A stretch of 64,000 bases of DNA from an uncultured Lutibacter sp. (GTDB lineage Bacteria > Bacteroidota > Bacteroidia > Flavobacteriales > Flavobacteriaceae), in contig NZ_CANLZZ010000001.1 in NCBI RefSeq assembly GCF_947495725.1, forward strand, positions 124,001 through 188,000, given 5' to 3'. The position numbers and the translations under genes were made by a program. Under the pieces are notes generated by a model that saw only the letters and a program-made list of their open reading frames with translations, was not told the origin of the DNA and made no database searches. This document shows, piece by piece, positions 1 through 12,664 of the stretch (its first letter is position 1; each line of letters opens with the position of its first letter).

Positions 1-2324
<2,324 letters not shown>

Positions 2325-2350
2325 AAACAATCATTTATTTTTATAAATTA

Positions 2351-2382
2351 AAAAAAGCTTGCCAAATTTGGCAAGCTTTTTT
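2351..2382 (+). terminator. Rho-independent terminator after GH2
   Basis: A perfect palindrome with stem AAGCTTGCCAAA/TTTGGCAAGCTT is flanked by A- and T-runs. It lies 27 bp after the stop of the first GH2 gene and separates it from the regulator genes downstream. Confidence 0.85.
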
Positions 2383-2583
2383 GGTTTAACAACAATTACT
2401 TTAATGATTAAAATTGATTTATTTAAACTCTATTTTAACATTTTAAGCATTTTAATCCTTTAAAAAACTAAATAAAAACTAAACATTTACATATTTTATA
2501 CTTAAAACTACAATTGATTAAAGAATCTACCTTATATTAGTTTAACCAATAAAATAAGGGCTTTACAAGATTTATTTTTTAAA

Positions 2584-4221
2584 ATGCACAAAAATTTAAA
2601 TAAACACTGGCACAAAATTACCTTAACAATTGTTTTTACAATTGTTTTAAGGTCTTTATCAGTTGTTTTTGCATTTTCAACACCATCTATTTTTTTACAA
2701 TACAATAGTGAATTATTGAATCAAAAAATATCCATAACTGATTCTATTAAATCACTAGAATTTGAATACACTGACTATATTAACAAAGGAGATACTGTTA
2801 AAGCAATAAGAATTTTAAACAAATTGGCTCGTGTTTACAGCCATCAAGGAAACCATAAAGAATCTTACGATAAATTGTGGGCTGCTTTAATTCTCGCAGA
2901 TGCATCAAAAAAAGACGTCATTAAAGCATCTATATATCGTGAAATTGGAAGGCATTACAGTTATTATCACAGAAAAGATAGGGCATTACATTATTTAAAC
3001 TTATCATTAAATTTAAAAAAACAACTTGTAAAAGAAGGAAGTCTTGACAAAAGAGAACTTTTAAACAATTATTTATCTTTTGTAGCAACATACAGAGAAT
3101 TAAATAATTTTAAATTAGCTGAAAAATATTTAGATAGTTGTTATTATTACAATAATGAACCAAAAAAAAATTCGAGATGGCATTTTTTAAAATTTGAAGA
3201 AGCTGTAATACAAAGTTCTAAAGGAAATGATGACGAAGCAATTTCTATTTTTAACAATATATTACCTTGGTTTGTTGAAAATCAACCTAATTATCAAGTG
3301 TTGATATATAAATATTTAGGCGATAGTTTTCAAAATAACGATGATTTTACAAAAAGTCAGTTTTGTTACAAAAAAGCAATAGAGATTTCCGAATTAAAAA
3401 AAGCACATACCGATTTTGTTCCTTTAATTTATGAGGGATTATCTAATTTGTATTTTTCAAAAGGAAAATTTTTACAAGCCTACAACACCCTTAAAAAAGC
3501 TAAGGATTTAGACGCTGTTTTTTTTGACAGTAGAAGTGCTAATAATGCACCTCTACTTGAAATTCAGGATGAGTTTAGAAAAAGTAAAGAGAATCAAATT
3601 AAGTTTCTTCAAACGCAAAAATTAAAACAGTTTGAACAAGATGAGAAAGTAGTTTTTTTGGAAAAATTGTTACTTTGGGGATTGGTTGCTTTTTTAGTTT
3701 TATTCGGTATAATATCTTTTAGAAGTTTAAGAACTAAATATCGTGTTGAAAAAAAATTACTAAAGAAAGAACGCGAATTAGAAAAACAAAAAGATTTAGA
3801 GGTTATTGAATTAAAAAACAAGGAACTTGCAGCATCAGTATTAAAACTTATTGAAAAGGATGCTTTTTTAGAGCAAATTAAAAAAAGTCTTTCTAAAAAA
3901 ACCGAAGCCGAAATAAATAGAGAAGCAAAAAAAATTATCAACTCCATTTCAAATAAAAAAAATGAAAATTGGAATGAGTTTCAAGCAAGATTTGTATCAA
4001 TAAATAAAAGTTTTTATAAAAAATTAAATAAAGACTATCCCAATTTAACTATGAACGACCAAAAGCTTTGTGCTTTAGTTAAATTAAATTTTTCAAGTAA
4101 AGAAATTGCACAACTTTTAAATATGTCTATTGAAAGTGTTCATACAACAAGAAGTAGATTAAGAAAAAAGTTGAATATTAATAGAGAAGTAAATCTAAAG
4201 CAGTTTATTTCTGATATTTAA
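2584..4221 (+). CDS. TPR-repeat membrane regulator with LuxR-type HTH
   Basis: This is a flavobacterial TPR-LuxR type transcriptional regulator. It has a hydrophobic N-terminal segment (about 14-35), a helical TPR array (about 60-330), one transmembrane helix (about 362-380), a charged coiled coil (about 385-450) and a C-terminal helix-turn-helix (about 480-545) with KEIAQLLNMS and RSRLRKKL. The layout suggests a sensor in the periplasm joined to a DNA-binding domain in the cytoplasm. It is a paralogue of the minus-strand regulator near 22-23.5 kb; their last 85 residues align without gaps. It lies beside the AraC gene at one edge of the hydrolase genes, so control of the locus is plausible. 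Ligand and targets are unknown. Confidence 0.8.
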   Translation: MHKNLNKHWHKITLTIVFTIVLRSLSVVFAFSTPSIFLQYNSELLNQKISITDSIKSLEFEYTDYINKGDTVKAIRILNKLARVYSHQGNHKESYDKLWAALILADASKKDVIKASIYREIGRHYSYYHRKDRALHYLNLSLNLKKQLVKEGSLDKRELLNNYLSFVATYRELNNFKLAEKYLDSCYYYNNEPKKNSRWHFLKFEEAVIQSSKGNDDEAISIFNNILPWFVENQPNYQVLIYKYLGDSFQNNDDFTKSQFCYKKAIEISELKKAHTDFVPLIYEGLSNLYFSKGKFLQAYNTLKKAKDLDAVFFDSRSANNAPLLEIQDEFRKSKENQIKFLQTQKLKQFEQDEKVVFLEKLLLWGLVAFLVLFGIISFRSLRTKYRVEKKLLKKERELEKQKDLEVIELKNKELAASVLKLIEKDAFLEQIKKSLSKKTEAEINREAKKIINSISNKKNENWNEFQARFVSINKSFYKKLNKDYPNLTMNDQKLCALVKLNFSSKEIAQLLNMSIESVHTTRSRLRKKLNINREVNLKQFISDI

Positions 4222-4265
4222 AATTCATTAACCAAATTGAGCAATATTAATTAAATGTGTAAATT

Positions 4266-5123
4266 ATGAAATTAGTACTAAAAAATACAGATACACTAGC
4301 AAACAACAGGTTAAATATCCTTAAAAAAGAAGTTCCTTGTTTAGATGCCGCTTGGCATTACCACTCTCAATATGAACTCTTATATATTTCAAGAAGTACA
4401 GGTATTCGTTTTGTTGGAGATAGTGTTTCTCAATTTGCTCCAGGAGACCTGGTATTGGTTGGTCCTTATTTACCACATTTGTGGAGAAATGATGCTAGTT
4501 ATTATAGTGGTGATGGAACCGATAGTGTTAATACCATAATTACCAAATTTAACAAAAACTTTATAGGTGAAGGAACGTTTGACAATCCTGAATTTTCTGA
4601 AATAAATAAGATGTTAGAAGAATCTAAATTTGGTATCTGTTTTGGAAATACAACCAGTAAAGCACTTCATAACGAGTTAATTGAACTTTCTGAATTAAAT
4701 GCAGCCGAACAGAGCATAAAATTATTAGATATTTTAAATAGATTATCTACTACCAATGATAAAACTATTTTATCTTCATCAGATATGCGACAATATACTT
4801 CGGAAAATTCAGACAGAATAGATGTTGTTCTAAAATATATTTCAGATAATTATGCTAGTTATATTGGATTAACTGATGTTTCTGAAATTGCCTGTATGAC
4901 AACAAATTCATTTTGTCGTTTTTTTAAAAAAATGACAAATAAATCTTTTACTCAATTTTTAAATGAAGTACGAATTAGAAATGCCACTCGCTTGTTAATT
5001 CAAGATAATTTACCTGTTTCAGAAGTATGTTATATTGTAGGTTATAATTCCATTACCAATTTCAATAAGCAGTTTAAACAAATTATGAAATGCACACCTA
5101 AAGCTTACCGTGAAACAATTTAA
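4266..5123 (+). CDS. AraC-family transcriptional regulator
   Basis: This is a one-component regulator with an N-terminal cupin-type sensing domain (about 1-150; H31, H33 and H71 in HYHSQ and LPHLW) and a C-terminal double helix-turn-helix of the AraC type (about 185-285; ends GYNSITNFNKQFKQIMKCTP). Such proteins usually bind direct repeats about 21 bp apart as dimers, and the sensing domain binds a sugar. It is transcribed towards the GH127 operon, whose promoter carries a GGTAAA-like direct repeat with exactly that spacing. The same layout precedes five other units of the locus. It is therefore the best local candidate for their activator. This link is inferred from geometry and position only. 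Confidence 0.88.
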   Translation: MKLVLKNTDTLANNRLNILKKEVPCLDAAWHYHSQYELLYISRSTGIRFVGDSVSQFAPGDLVLVGPYLPHLWRNDASYYSGDGTDSVNTIITKFNKNFIGEGTFDNPEFSEINKMLEESKFGICFGNTTSKALHNELIELSELNAAEQSIKLLDILNRLSTTNDKTILSSSDMRQYTSENSDRIDVVLKYISDNYASYIGLTDVSEIACMTTNSFCRFFKKMTNKSFTQFLNEVRIRNATRLLIQDNLPVSEVCYIVGYNSITNFNKQFKQIMKCTPKAYRETI

Positions 5124-5178
5124 TTTTCAACACTTTAAATGCAATTATTCAATTTATTTTAACTTATTTATATTTTGA

Positions 5179-5243
5179 GGTAAAATATGGTTATCGGTGG
5201 GTAAATTTCAATAATTAACTCATTTAAAAATCCAGTTAATTTG
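5179..5243 (+). promoter_or_regulatory. AraC-type direct-repeat operator and promoter, GH127 operon
   Basis: GGTAAA at 5179 and again at 5200 (21-bp period), followed 36 bp after the second repeat by TTAATTTG (5236-5243), which resembles the Bacteroidota -7 box TAnnTTTG. Transcription would start about 15-20 bp before the ATG at 5266. The 38 bp of the operator are closely similar to those at 43925. Confidence 0.6.
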
Positions 5244-5265
5244 CTAAACTAAACAAACCATAATA

Positions 5266-7359
5266 ATGAGAATTCTATCCTTATTTATTTTAACCTTATT
5301 TATCACAACTATTTCTTGTAAACAAGTTGAACGTAAATCTAAAAACCTAGAAACATCACATGGTAGCAGTAAAAAAATTGCTACTAACTTTGATAAAAAT
5401 AGCGGAATTATAAACAACACAAATAGCCCTCATGTTAAATTGAAAAGCATCAATATGGGAGATTGTGTTTGGACAGATGGATTTTGGGCAAAAAAATTCA
5501 AAATTGCTTCTGAAAATATGGTTCCGTATATGGGCGAGGTTTTATGTGGTGATGTAGGCCATGCCTTAAACAATTTTAAAATTGCCGCCGGCTTAAAAGA
5601 AGGCGAACATAAAGGAATGCGATGGCATGATGGTGACTTCTATAAATTTATGGAAGCCAAAACGTATATTTATGCGCAAACAAAAGATGAGAAATTACTT
5701 AAAGAGTTGGATGAGTACATTGAAATTATTGCCAAAGCACAAGAAGAAGATGGTTATCTTCAAACTCAAATTCAATTAAATCCAGAAGTAGGTCGTTATA
5801 ACAATCGTAAATATCACGAAATGTATAATAGCGGTCATTTATTAACAAGTGCTTGTATTCATTTTCGAATTACCGGCCAAACTAACTTCTTAGATATAGC
5901 AATTAAACATGCCGATTTATTGTACAAAAACTTTATGCCTGAAGACGAAGAAATGGGACGTTTTGGATTTAATCAAACTCAAATTATGGGATTGGTAGAA
6001 ATGTACAGAACTACTAAGGATAAAAAATATTTAAAACTAGCAGAGAAATTTATTAATAACAGAGGAAAATATAAAGTTGTAGAAACACCTACAACAAAAG
6101 GATATCCTATTGGTGACATGGTTCAAGAACGTAAACCACTTCGCAAAGAAACTGAAGCTGTAGGTCATGCTGTACTAGCCTTGTATTATTATGCTGGAGC
6201 TGCAGATGTTGCCGCAGAAACTGGAGAAAAAGAATTAATTGATGCTTTAGATAGACTTTGGGAAAACGTTACTCAAAAGAAAATGTATATCACAGGAGCC
6301 TTAGGTCAAACTCATTATGGAGCTTCAACCAGAAGAGATAAAATTGAAGAAGGTTTTATAGATGAATATATGATGCCAAATATGACAGCTTATAACGAAA
6401 CCTGTGCTAATATTTGTAACTCAATGTTTAGTTATAGAATGCTAGGTTTACATGGACAATCTAAATATGCCGATATTATGGAACTCGTAGTTTTTAATAG
6501 CGGACTTTCTGGAATAAGTTTAGAAGGAAAAGATTACTATTATGCAAACCCATTACGCACCATTGATGGCTCTAGAGATTATTCAAAAATGAATACAGAA
6601 TTTCCAGTTCGTCAACCTTATTTAAACTGTTTTTGCTGTCCACCAAACTTAGTTAGAACAATTGCTAAATTATCGGGCTGGGCTTATAGTAAATCTAAAA
6701 ATGGAATTTCTGTAAACCTATATGGCGGAAATAAATTAAAAACCACATTATTAGATGGCTCAAAAATAGAATTAACACAAGTAACCCAATATCCATGGAA
6801 AGGTTCAGTGGAAATTACAATAAACAAATGTAAAGAAGAACCTTTTGATATAATGCTTCGCATTCCTGATTGGGCTATTGGCTCTGACGTGTTTGTAAAT
6901 AATAAAAAAGTAAATGCAAAAATAAGGGAAGGAGAGTTTACAACAATCAACCAAACATGGAAAACTGGTGATATAATTTCAATTAATATGCCAATGGAAC
7001 CAACTTTAGTTGAAGGGCATACGCGTATAGAAGAAGTTAGAAATCAAGTTGCTTTAAAACGAGGACCAATTGTATATTGTATGGAAAGCCCAGATTTACC
7101 AAAAAACACAAAAATTGTTGATGTTTATCTTAACTCTAATGCAAAATTAAAAGCAGACTACAAACCTAACTTTTTAGGAGGTGTAACTACCATTGAAACT
7201 GACATTCTATTACGTAAAAACAATAATAATGAAAACATGTACAAAGCAATAGAAAAACCTATTTTCGACTCTTACAAAACACAATTTGTTCCTTATTTTT
7301 CTTGGAGTAATAGAGGCCACGCCGAGATGTCGGTTTTCGTCCCAATAAAATGGAATTAA
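5266..7359 (+). CDS. GH127 glycosidase, lipoprotein (first paralogue)
   Basis: This belongs to glycoside hydrolase family 127 (DUF1680), which includes beta-L-arabinofuranosidases and the 3,6-anhydro-D-galactosidases of carrageenan degraders. The signal is a lipoprotein type ending in TTISC18, so the enzyme should be membrane anchored. The alpha/alpha barrel spans about 55-480. E362, E378, C380, C457 and C458 sit at a constant offset of 40 from the catalytic and zinc-binding residues E322, E338, C340, C417 and C418 of Bifidobacterium HypBA1, so the Cys-based active site is intact. The start follows a well-formed promoter and leads an operon with a transporter, a GH16 and a second GH127. Release of terminal anhydrogalactose is the favoured role; arabinofuranosidase activity cannot be excluded. 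Confidence 0.88.
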   Translation: MRILSLFILTLFITTISCKQVERKSKNLETSHGSSKKIATNFDKNSGIINNTNSPHVKLKSINMGDCVWTDGFWAKKFKIASENMVPYMGEVLCGDVGHALNNFKIAAGLKEGEHKGMRWHDGDFYKFMEAKTYIYAQTKDEKLLKELDEYIEIIAKAQEEDGYLQTQIQLNPEVGRYNNRKYHEMYNSGHLLTSACIHFRITGQTNFLDIAIKHADLLYKNFMPEDEEMGRFGFNQTQIMGLVEMYRTTKDKKYLKLAEKFINNRGKYKVVETPTTKGYPIGDMVQERKPLRKETEAVGHAVLALYYYAGAADVAAETGEKELIDALDRLWENVTQKKMYITGALGQTHYGASTRRDKIEEGFIDEYMMPNMTAYNETCANICNSMFSYRMLGLHGQSKYADIMELVVFNSGLSGISLEGKDYYYANPLRTIDGSRDYSKMNTEFPVRQPYLNCFCCPPNLVRTIAKLSGWAYSKSKNGISVNLYGGNKLKTTLLDGSKIELTQVTQYPWKGSVEITINKCKEEPFDIMLRIPDWAIGSDVFVNNKKVNAKIREGEFTTINQTWKTGDIISINMPMEPTLVEGHTRIEEVRNQVALKRGPIVYCMESPDLPKNTKIVDVYLNSNAKLKADYKPNFLGGVTTIETDILLRKNNNNENMYKAIEKPIFDSYKTQFVPYFSWSNRGHAEMSVFVPIKWN

Positions 7360-7400
7360 TTTGCTAAGTTTAACAATTAATAACCTTATATAAATAAAAA

Positions 7401-8966
7401 ATGAGTTCTTATAAAAAAAACGCATACATATATTCAACTATAGTAGCAATGGGTGGTTTTGTCTTTGGTTTAGACGCCGCTTTAATTTCTGGAACAGTAA
7501 AATTTATTTCTGAAGAATTCGGACTAAACGATATTCAGCTTGGAATGGTAGTAGGAGCCCCTGCTCTTGGTGTTTTATTAGCCTTACTTTTTGCAGGTTA
7601 TGCTTGTAATAAATACGGACGAAGAAATACATTAATGGTTGTTGCATTTTTATATGTTGTATCGGCAATAGGATCTACTCTTGCACCCAACTATTGGAGT
7701 TTATTATCTGCTCGTTTTTTAGGCGGTTTGGCTTTTACTTCAATTTCTTTAGCCTCTATGTATATTGGTGAAATTGCTCCTCCAAAATTGAGAGGTAAAT
7801 TAGTAACTATGATTCAAATTAATATTGTAATTGGATTATCTGGAGCATATTTTATAAATTATTTAATTCTTCAATTAGGCTCTTCTGATGCTTCTTGGGT
7901 TACAGAATATGGTTTAAAAACTCATACTTGGCGCTGGATGTTGGGGTCAGAAATTCTGCCTGCGATTGCTTGGTTAATTCTTTTGTTTTTTGTACCACGA
8001 AGCCCTGCTTGGTTATTTTACAATGGAAAACAAGATGAAGCCAAAAAAACTTTATTAAAATTATTACCTGTAGAGAAAGTAGATATTCATTTGCAAGAAA
8101 TGAAGGAAAGCATGAATAGTAGCTCTGAAGATCGATCTACCATTTCACAATTAAAAGAAATTTTTAGCAAACCAATGAGGGTAACGTTTATAATTGCTAT
8201 TACTATAGCCATTGCTCAACAAACCTCTGGGATAAACGCAATTTTATTTTATGCACCTACTGTATTTGAACAGATTGGAATTGGCACTGATGCTGCATTT
8301 ATGCAATCAATATGGACAGGTTTAACTGCTTTAATTTTCACTGTTATAGGTTTAGTTTTGGTTGATAAATTAGGACGTAGACCTATGATTATTGGTGGTA
8401 TGGCTTGGATTGTTTTAAGTTTAGGTATTTCATATTATGGTTTCGAAACCGCAACATATACACTTTCTAAAGAGTCGGTAGCTGAAATGACAGAGATTGA
8501 TAATGCAGACCGATTAAACAATATGATTGGTGTAGAATACGATAGCGATATTGCTTTAAAAAAAGCACTTATAAATTCTTTAGGAGAAGATGAAGCTCGT
8601 CAACATTCAAGTTTACTAATCCAAAAATCTGCAGATATTAATGCTATTTTAATTTTAATAGGTATTTTAAGTTTTATAGCTGCATTTCATTTCTCAGTAG
8701 GACCAGTAATGTGGGTATTATTTTCTGAAATTTTCCCTATATCCTTAAGAGGAATTGCAATTCCTTTTTTCACCTTAATTACCAGTACTACAAGTTGGTT
8801 AATACAAACATTTTTTCCAACCCAGTTGGCTACCTTAGGTATTAGTAATACATTACTATTTTATGCCTCAACTGTTTTAATTGGTTTAGTAATTCTTTAC
8901 CGTTATTTAATAGAAACAAAAGGTTTAACTATTGAAGAAATTCAATTAAAACTTCAAAACAAATAA
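7401..8966 (+). CDS. MFS sugar-porter family transporter
   Basis: This is a 12-helix major facilitator of the sugar porter family, expected to import a monosaccharide across the inner membrane by proton symport. Family marks are visible: GRRNT and DKLGRRPM after helices 2 and 8, a PRSPAWLF variant of PESPRWL after helix 6, QQTSGINAILFYAP in helix 7, GPVMWVLFSEIFP in helix 10 and ETKG at the C-terminus. A hydrophilic insert of about 60 residues (about 355-415) precedes helix 10; several Bacteroidota members have one. It lies 41 bp after the first GH127 in the same operon, so its cargo is probably galactose or 3,6-anhydrogalactose set free in the periplasm. The cargo is inferred from neighbours only. 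Confidence 0.88.
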   Translation: MSSYKKNAYIYSTIVAMGGFVFGLDAALISGTVKFISEEFGLNDIQLGMVVGAPALGVLLALLFAGYACNKYGRRNTLMVVAFLYVVSAIGSTLAPNYWSLLSARFLGGLAFTSISLASMYIGEIAPPKLRGKLVTMIQINIVIGLSGAYFINYLILQLGSSDASWVTEYGLKTHTWRWMLGSEILPAIAWLILLFFVPRSPAWLFYNGKQDEAKKTLLKLLPVEKVDIHLQEMKESMNSSSEDRSTISQLKEIFSKPMRVTFIIAITIAIAQQTSGINAILFYAPTVFEQIGIGTDAAFMQSIWTGLTALIFTVIGLVLVDKLGRRPMIIGGMAWIVLSLGISYYGFETATYTLSKESVAEMTEIDNADRLNNMIGVEYDSDIALKKALINSLGEDEARQHSSLLIQKSADINAILILIGILSFIAAFHFSVGPVMWVLFSEIFPISLRGIAIPFFTLITSTTSWLIQTFFPTQLATLGISNTLLFYASTVLIGLVILYRYLIETKGLTIEEIQLKLQNK

Positions 8967-8978
8967 AATTAGATTACA

Positions 8979-10460
8979 ATGAAACATAATAGATTTACCA
9001 TTTTGTTGTTATGTGTTATTACACTATTAAATTTAAGTTGCGAAGAAAAAAAAGTTAATAACAACAATGTGCAAACAAGTATTGTTACTGCTCTTAATCC
9101 AGCTTCAGATAAAGAAAACAAAGAGGGTTGGGTTTTAAATGAAGAAATAAGCGACGAATTTGAAGGAACCGAAATTGATACTACCAAATGGTTTGTTGAA
9201 GGTTTAAATGGCGATTACTACATTTGGAAAGGAAGAGCTCCTTCTCAATTTGTTCCTCATAATGTAAGAGTGGAAGATGGAAAGTTAAAATTAAGAACTG
9301 CTTGGGAACCCGACTATAATTTCTACGAAGAAAGCTATTCTGATGGAAATATGGGAACTTCTAAATATGGAGAATATAAAGGAGAACCAATGCCGGTTAC
9401 AACTGCAGCAGTTATTTCAAAAAAACGTTTTTTAAACGGTTATATGGAAGTGAAATCTAAAGTGGGAAATGCTGCAATTACTGGTGCTTTTTGGGCCATT
9501 GGTTACGAACAAGAATTAGATGTTTACGAATTGATGGGAAACCCTAAAAAAGAAGGAAACATTAGAGCCGATTCATACCTAGCTACTGGACATGATTGGA
9601 GTCCTCCGGCTGAAAGACCTACAGCTGTATTTAATCATACAGAAGATTTACCTTACAGAACTGCTGATGAATTTCATGTATATGGAGCTGAATGGGGTGT
9701 TGATTTTCTAAAACTTTTTATTGACGGAAAAATGGTACACCACTTTACGCAGGATGATGTTGGATTAGACTGGGTTTTAAACAACCCAATGGAAGTTTGG
9801 TTAGATTCTGAAATATTCTTTTGGTTAGGAATGCCACATAAAGAAGAACTTCCAGTAGATTTTGAAATTGAATATATGAGAGTTTGGCAAAAACCTTCAG
9901 ATAATTTATTAGAAAAAGATCGTGCATTTTATGGTTTTGAAGGCCCTATTTTATACGAAGAAAACCCACGACCTTTAACTATGGTTCCCGAAGATTCGAA
10001 TGCTAATGACTATCAAAAATTTTGGTTATTTGATGAAACTTCTTCAAAATATTTAACAATTGTTGAAGGTGATTATGCAACCGGCGTAAACAGTCTTAAA
10101 TTTTCAGGATATGGAAAAAATGAAAATTTAGAAGCTGATAAAATTAGTGCGTTAACTCCAAAAGGAGCAATCAATATTTCCGCTGGAGATTATAAAATTT
10201 CTATGAAAGTTTGGCTAGACCAAGGAAGAATTGCAGATAAAATTCATATGGCTTTTCAAAACCCAAGATTAGAAATTGAATTTGATAATTTAAAAGACTT
10301 ACCTAGACGTCAATGGGTTACAATAGAAAAAACAATAAATAAACTAGAAGCTTCTTCAAAAGAAGATCAATTATTAATAGAAATTCGCAAAGAAGATTTA
10401 CCAAAAACAAAAGCAGCTAAATTATTTATTGACGATATAGCTATTTTTAAAAACAATTAA
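8979..10460 (+). CDS. GH16 endo-galactanase with C-terminal binding module
   Basis: This is a glycoside hydrolase of family 16 in the agarase/porphyranase/carrageenase branch, cutting internal beta-linked galactan bonds. A lipoprotein signal ends at C21 (LLNLSC). The catalytic jelly roll spans about 45-300 and carries the ExDxxE signature as E179, D181, E184 in QELDVYELMG. An extra C-terminal domain (about 310-493) ends with AGDYKISMKVW and FIDDIAIF. It resembles the last domain of the SusE/F-position lipoprotein in this locus and is probably a carbohydrate-binding module. The gene starts 12 bp after the transporter and 27 bp before the second GH127. The subfamily cannot be fixed by eye; a beta-carrageenase or furcellaranase role would fit the neighbours. 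Confidence 0.85.
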   Translation: MKHNRFTILLLCVITLLNLSCEEKKVNNNNVQTSIVTALNPASDKENKEGWVLNEEISDEFEGTEIDTTKWFVEGLNGDYYIWKGRAPSQFVPHNVRVEDGKLKLRTAWEPDYNFYEESYSDGNMGTSKYGEYKGEPMPVTTAAVISKKRFLNGYMEVKSKVGNAAITGAFWAIGYEQELDVYELMGNPKKEGNIRADSYLATGHDWSPPAERPTAVFNHTEDLPYRTADEFHVYGAEWGVDFLKLFIDGKMVHHFTQDDVGLDWVLNNPMEVWLDSEIFFWLGMPHKEELPVDFEIEYMRVWQKPSDNLLEKDRAFYGFEGPILYEENPRPLTMVPEDSNANDYQKFWLFDETSSKYLTIVEGDYATGVNSLKFSGYGKNENLEADKISALTPKGAINISAGDYKISMKVWLDQGRIADKIHMAFQNPRLEIEFDNLKDLPRRQWVTIEKTINKLEASSKEDQLLIEIRKEDLPKTKAAKLFIDDIAIFKNN

Positions 10461-10487
10461 AAAATTAGATTTTAAAAAACACTAATA

Positions 10488-12476
10488 ATGAGTACTAATT
10501 CAAATATTCATAACAAAGCGATAACGAACACTTCAAAAAGTCCTTTTGTTAAATTAAAAAGTATAAATTTTGGAGACTGTAAATGGAATTCAGGATTTTG
10601 GGCTGAAAAAGTTAAAACTGCCGAGGACAAAATGCTTCCTTATATGGGAGATTTATTGTGTGGTGATATTGGCCATGGGTTAAACAACTTTAAAATTGCT
10701 GCCGGAGAAAAAGAAGGTGAACATAAAGGCTTTTATTGGCACGATGGTGACTTTTATAAATTTATGGAAGCCAAAATGTATGTGTATGCACTTACAAAAA
10801 ATGAATCGTTATTGAAGGAGTTAGACGAATATATTGAGATTATTGGTAAAGCTCAAGAGGAAGATGGCTATATTCATACTCATGTTCAAATTACAGAGGG
10901 TGTAGACAGATTTTCAAACCGAAAATACCATGAAATGTATAATTTCGGTCATTTGTTTATTGCAGCATCTGTTCATTATAGAATTACAGGACAAGAAAAC
11001 TTTTTACATATTGCTATAAAGCAGGCTGATTTATTGTACACATACTTTATGCCCGATACAAAACATTATCAACGTTTTGGTTTCAACCAAACTCAAATTA
11101 TGGGATTGGTGGAATTATATAGAACTACTCGAGAAGTTAAATATTTAAAACTAGCCGAAAAGTTTATAAATAGAAGAGGTACTTTTGAAATAAAACATGA
11201 TGATACTACAATTGGTTATCCTATAGGTGATATGGTGCAAGAAAGAACACCTCTAAGAGAATCTAAAGAAGCTGTAGGACACGCAGTATTAGCCTTGTAT
11301 TATTATGCCGGAGCAGCAGATGTATATGCAGAAACAGGAGAAAAAGCACTAATTGATGCTTTAGATGCTTTATGGGAAAATGTAACAGGTAAAAAAATGT
11401 ATGTTACTGGCGCAGTTGGACAGGCACATTATGGAGCTTCAACAAGTTTGGATATGATTGAAGAAGGTTTTATTGATGCTTATATGATGCCAAACATGAC
11501 TGCTTATAATGAAACTTGCGCCAACTTATGTAACGCAATGTTTAGCAGTAGAATGATGGGTATCAAAGAAGAATCTAGATATGCAGATATAATAGAGTTA
11601 GTATTATACAACAGTGGTTTATCTGGTATTAGTTTAGAAGGTAAAGATTATTTCTACTCGAACCCGTTAAGAATGGTAAACAATACAAGAGATTACGATG
11701 CGCATGCAGATGTAACTGAGAGTCCGGTTAGGCAACCATACTTAGAGTGTTTTTGTTGTCCTCCAAACCTTGTAAGAACCATTTGTAAAAGCTCTGGATG
11801 GGCATATAACTTATCAGAAAATGGAGTGGCTGTAGTATTATTTGGAGGAAATAATCTAGATACAACAATGCTTGATGGTTCTCCTTTAAAATTATCTCAA
11901 GACACCGAATACCCTTGGAAAGGCTTGGTTAAAATTACAGTTGATGAATGTAAAGATTCATCTTTTGACATTAAAGTTAGAATTCCAAAATGGGCAGTTG
12001 GTAGTACAATAAAAGTTAATGGAGAAGCAATTAATATTGAAGTTATTCCTGGTACTTTTGCTACTATTGACAGAATTTGGAAAGCAGGAGATACTATAAC
12101 TTTAGATATGCCAATGGAAGTGACTTTAATTGAAGGTCACAATAGAATTGAGGAAGTTAGAAACCAACTCGCTGTTAAAAGAGGGCCAATTGTATATTGT
12201 ATTGAAACTCCTGATTTACCAAAAGATATTTCAATCTTAGATGTATATATTAAAGGTGGAGTTCCACTTGAGGCTGTTCATAAAAACAACTTTTTAGAAG
12301 GCGTAACCGTTATAAATGTAGAACTTCTTATTAGAGAAGGAAAAACAGATGAAATGTATCAAACCGTTTCAAAACCTACATTCACACCTTATAAAACTCA
12401 ATTAGTACCTTATTTTGCATGGAGCAATAGAGGTCAAGCTGAAATGACTGTTTTTATGCCAGTTGTTTGGGAATAA
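10488..12476 (+). CDS. GH127 glycosidase without signal peptide (second paralogue)
   Basis: This is a second family-127 enzyme with the same active-site set: E326, E342, C344, C423 and C424 (ETC and CFCCPPN motifs). Unlike its two neighbours it has no signal peptide. It starts MSTNSNIHNK and goes straight into the catalytic barrel with SPFVKLKSINFGDC, so it should act in the cytoplasm. It is last in the operon with the first GH127, the MFS transporter and the GH16, and a terminator follows 24 bp downstream. A cytoplasmic copy could finish short oligosaccharides or neo-carrabiose-type units that are imported intact. Its relation to the other copies suggests tandem duplication followed by relocation. 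Confidence 0.87.
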   Translation: MSTNSNIHNKAITNTSKSPFVKLKSINFGDCKWNSGFWAEKVKTAEDKMLPYMGDLLCGDIGHGLNNFKIAAGEKEGEHKGFYWHDGDFYKFMEAKMYVYALTKNESLLKELDEYIEIIGKAQEEDGYIHTHVQITEGVDRFSNRKYHEMYNFGHLFIAASVHYRITGQENFLHIAIKQADLLYTYFMPDTKHYQRFGFNQTQIMGLVELYRTTREVKYLKLAEKFINRRGTFEIKHDDTTIGYPIGDMVQERTPLRESKEAVGHAVLALYYYAGAADVYAETGEKALIDALDALWENVTGKKMYVTGAVGQAHYGASTSLDMIEEGFIDAYMMPNMTAYNETCANLCNAMFSSRMMGIKEESRYADIIELVLYNSGLSGISLEGKDYFYSNPLRMVNNTRDYDAHADVTESPVRQPYLECFCCPPNLVRTICKSSGWAYNLSENGVAVVLFGGNNLDTTMLDGSPLKLSQDTEYPWKGLVKITVDECKDSSFDIKVRIPKWAVGSTIKVNGEAINIEVIPGTFATIDRIWKAGDTITLDMPMEVTLIEGHNRIEEVRNQLAVKRGPIVYCIETPDLPKDISILDVYIKGGVPLEAVHKNNFLEGVTVINVELLIREGKTDEMYQTVSKPTFTPYKTQLVPYFAWSNRGQAEMTVFMPVVWE

Positions 12477-12500
12477 AAAACATTAATCTTTTTTTAGTTT

Positions 12501-12529
12501 AAAAAACCGATCTTTTACATCGGTTTTTT
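12501..12529 (+). terminator. Rho-independent terminator after GH127 operon
   Basis: The stem AAAAAACCGAT/ATCGGTTTTTT encloses a 7-base loop and ends in a T-run. It closes the GH127-MFS-GH16-GH127 operon. Confidence 0.85.
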
Positions 12530-12550
12530 GCTTTTTAATATAGTATCATA

Positions 12551-12615
12551 GATAAAATAGAATAATTCGAAGGTAAATTCCACTAATCAATACTTCTTAA
12601 ATAATCGTTATTTTG
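12551..12615 (+). promoter_or_regulatory. AraC-type direct-repeat operator and promoter, third GH127
   Basis: GATAAA at 12551 and GGTAAA at 12572 are 21 bp apart. TTATTTTG (12608-12615) begins exactly 36 bp after the second repeat, as at 5179, 43925 and 43117. The gene starts 50 bp further on. Confidence 0.55.
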
Positions 12616-12664
12616 GTACAAACTAAACTTTAGACAAATTTATTGACTATTTAGAAACATAATA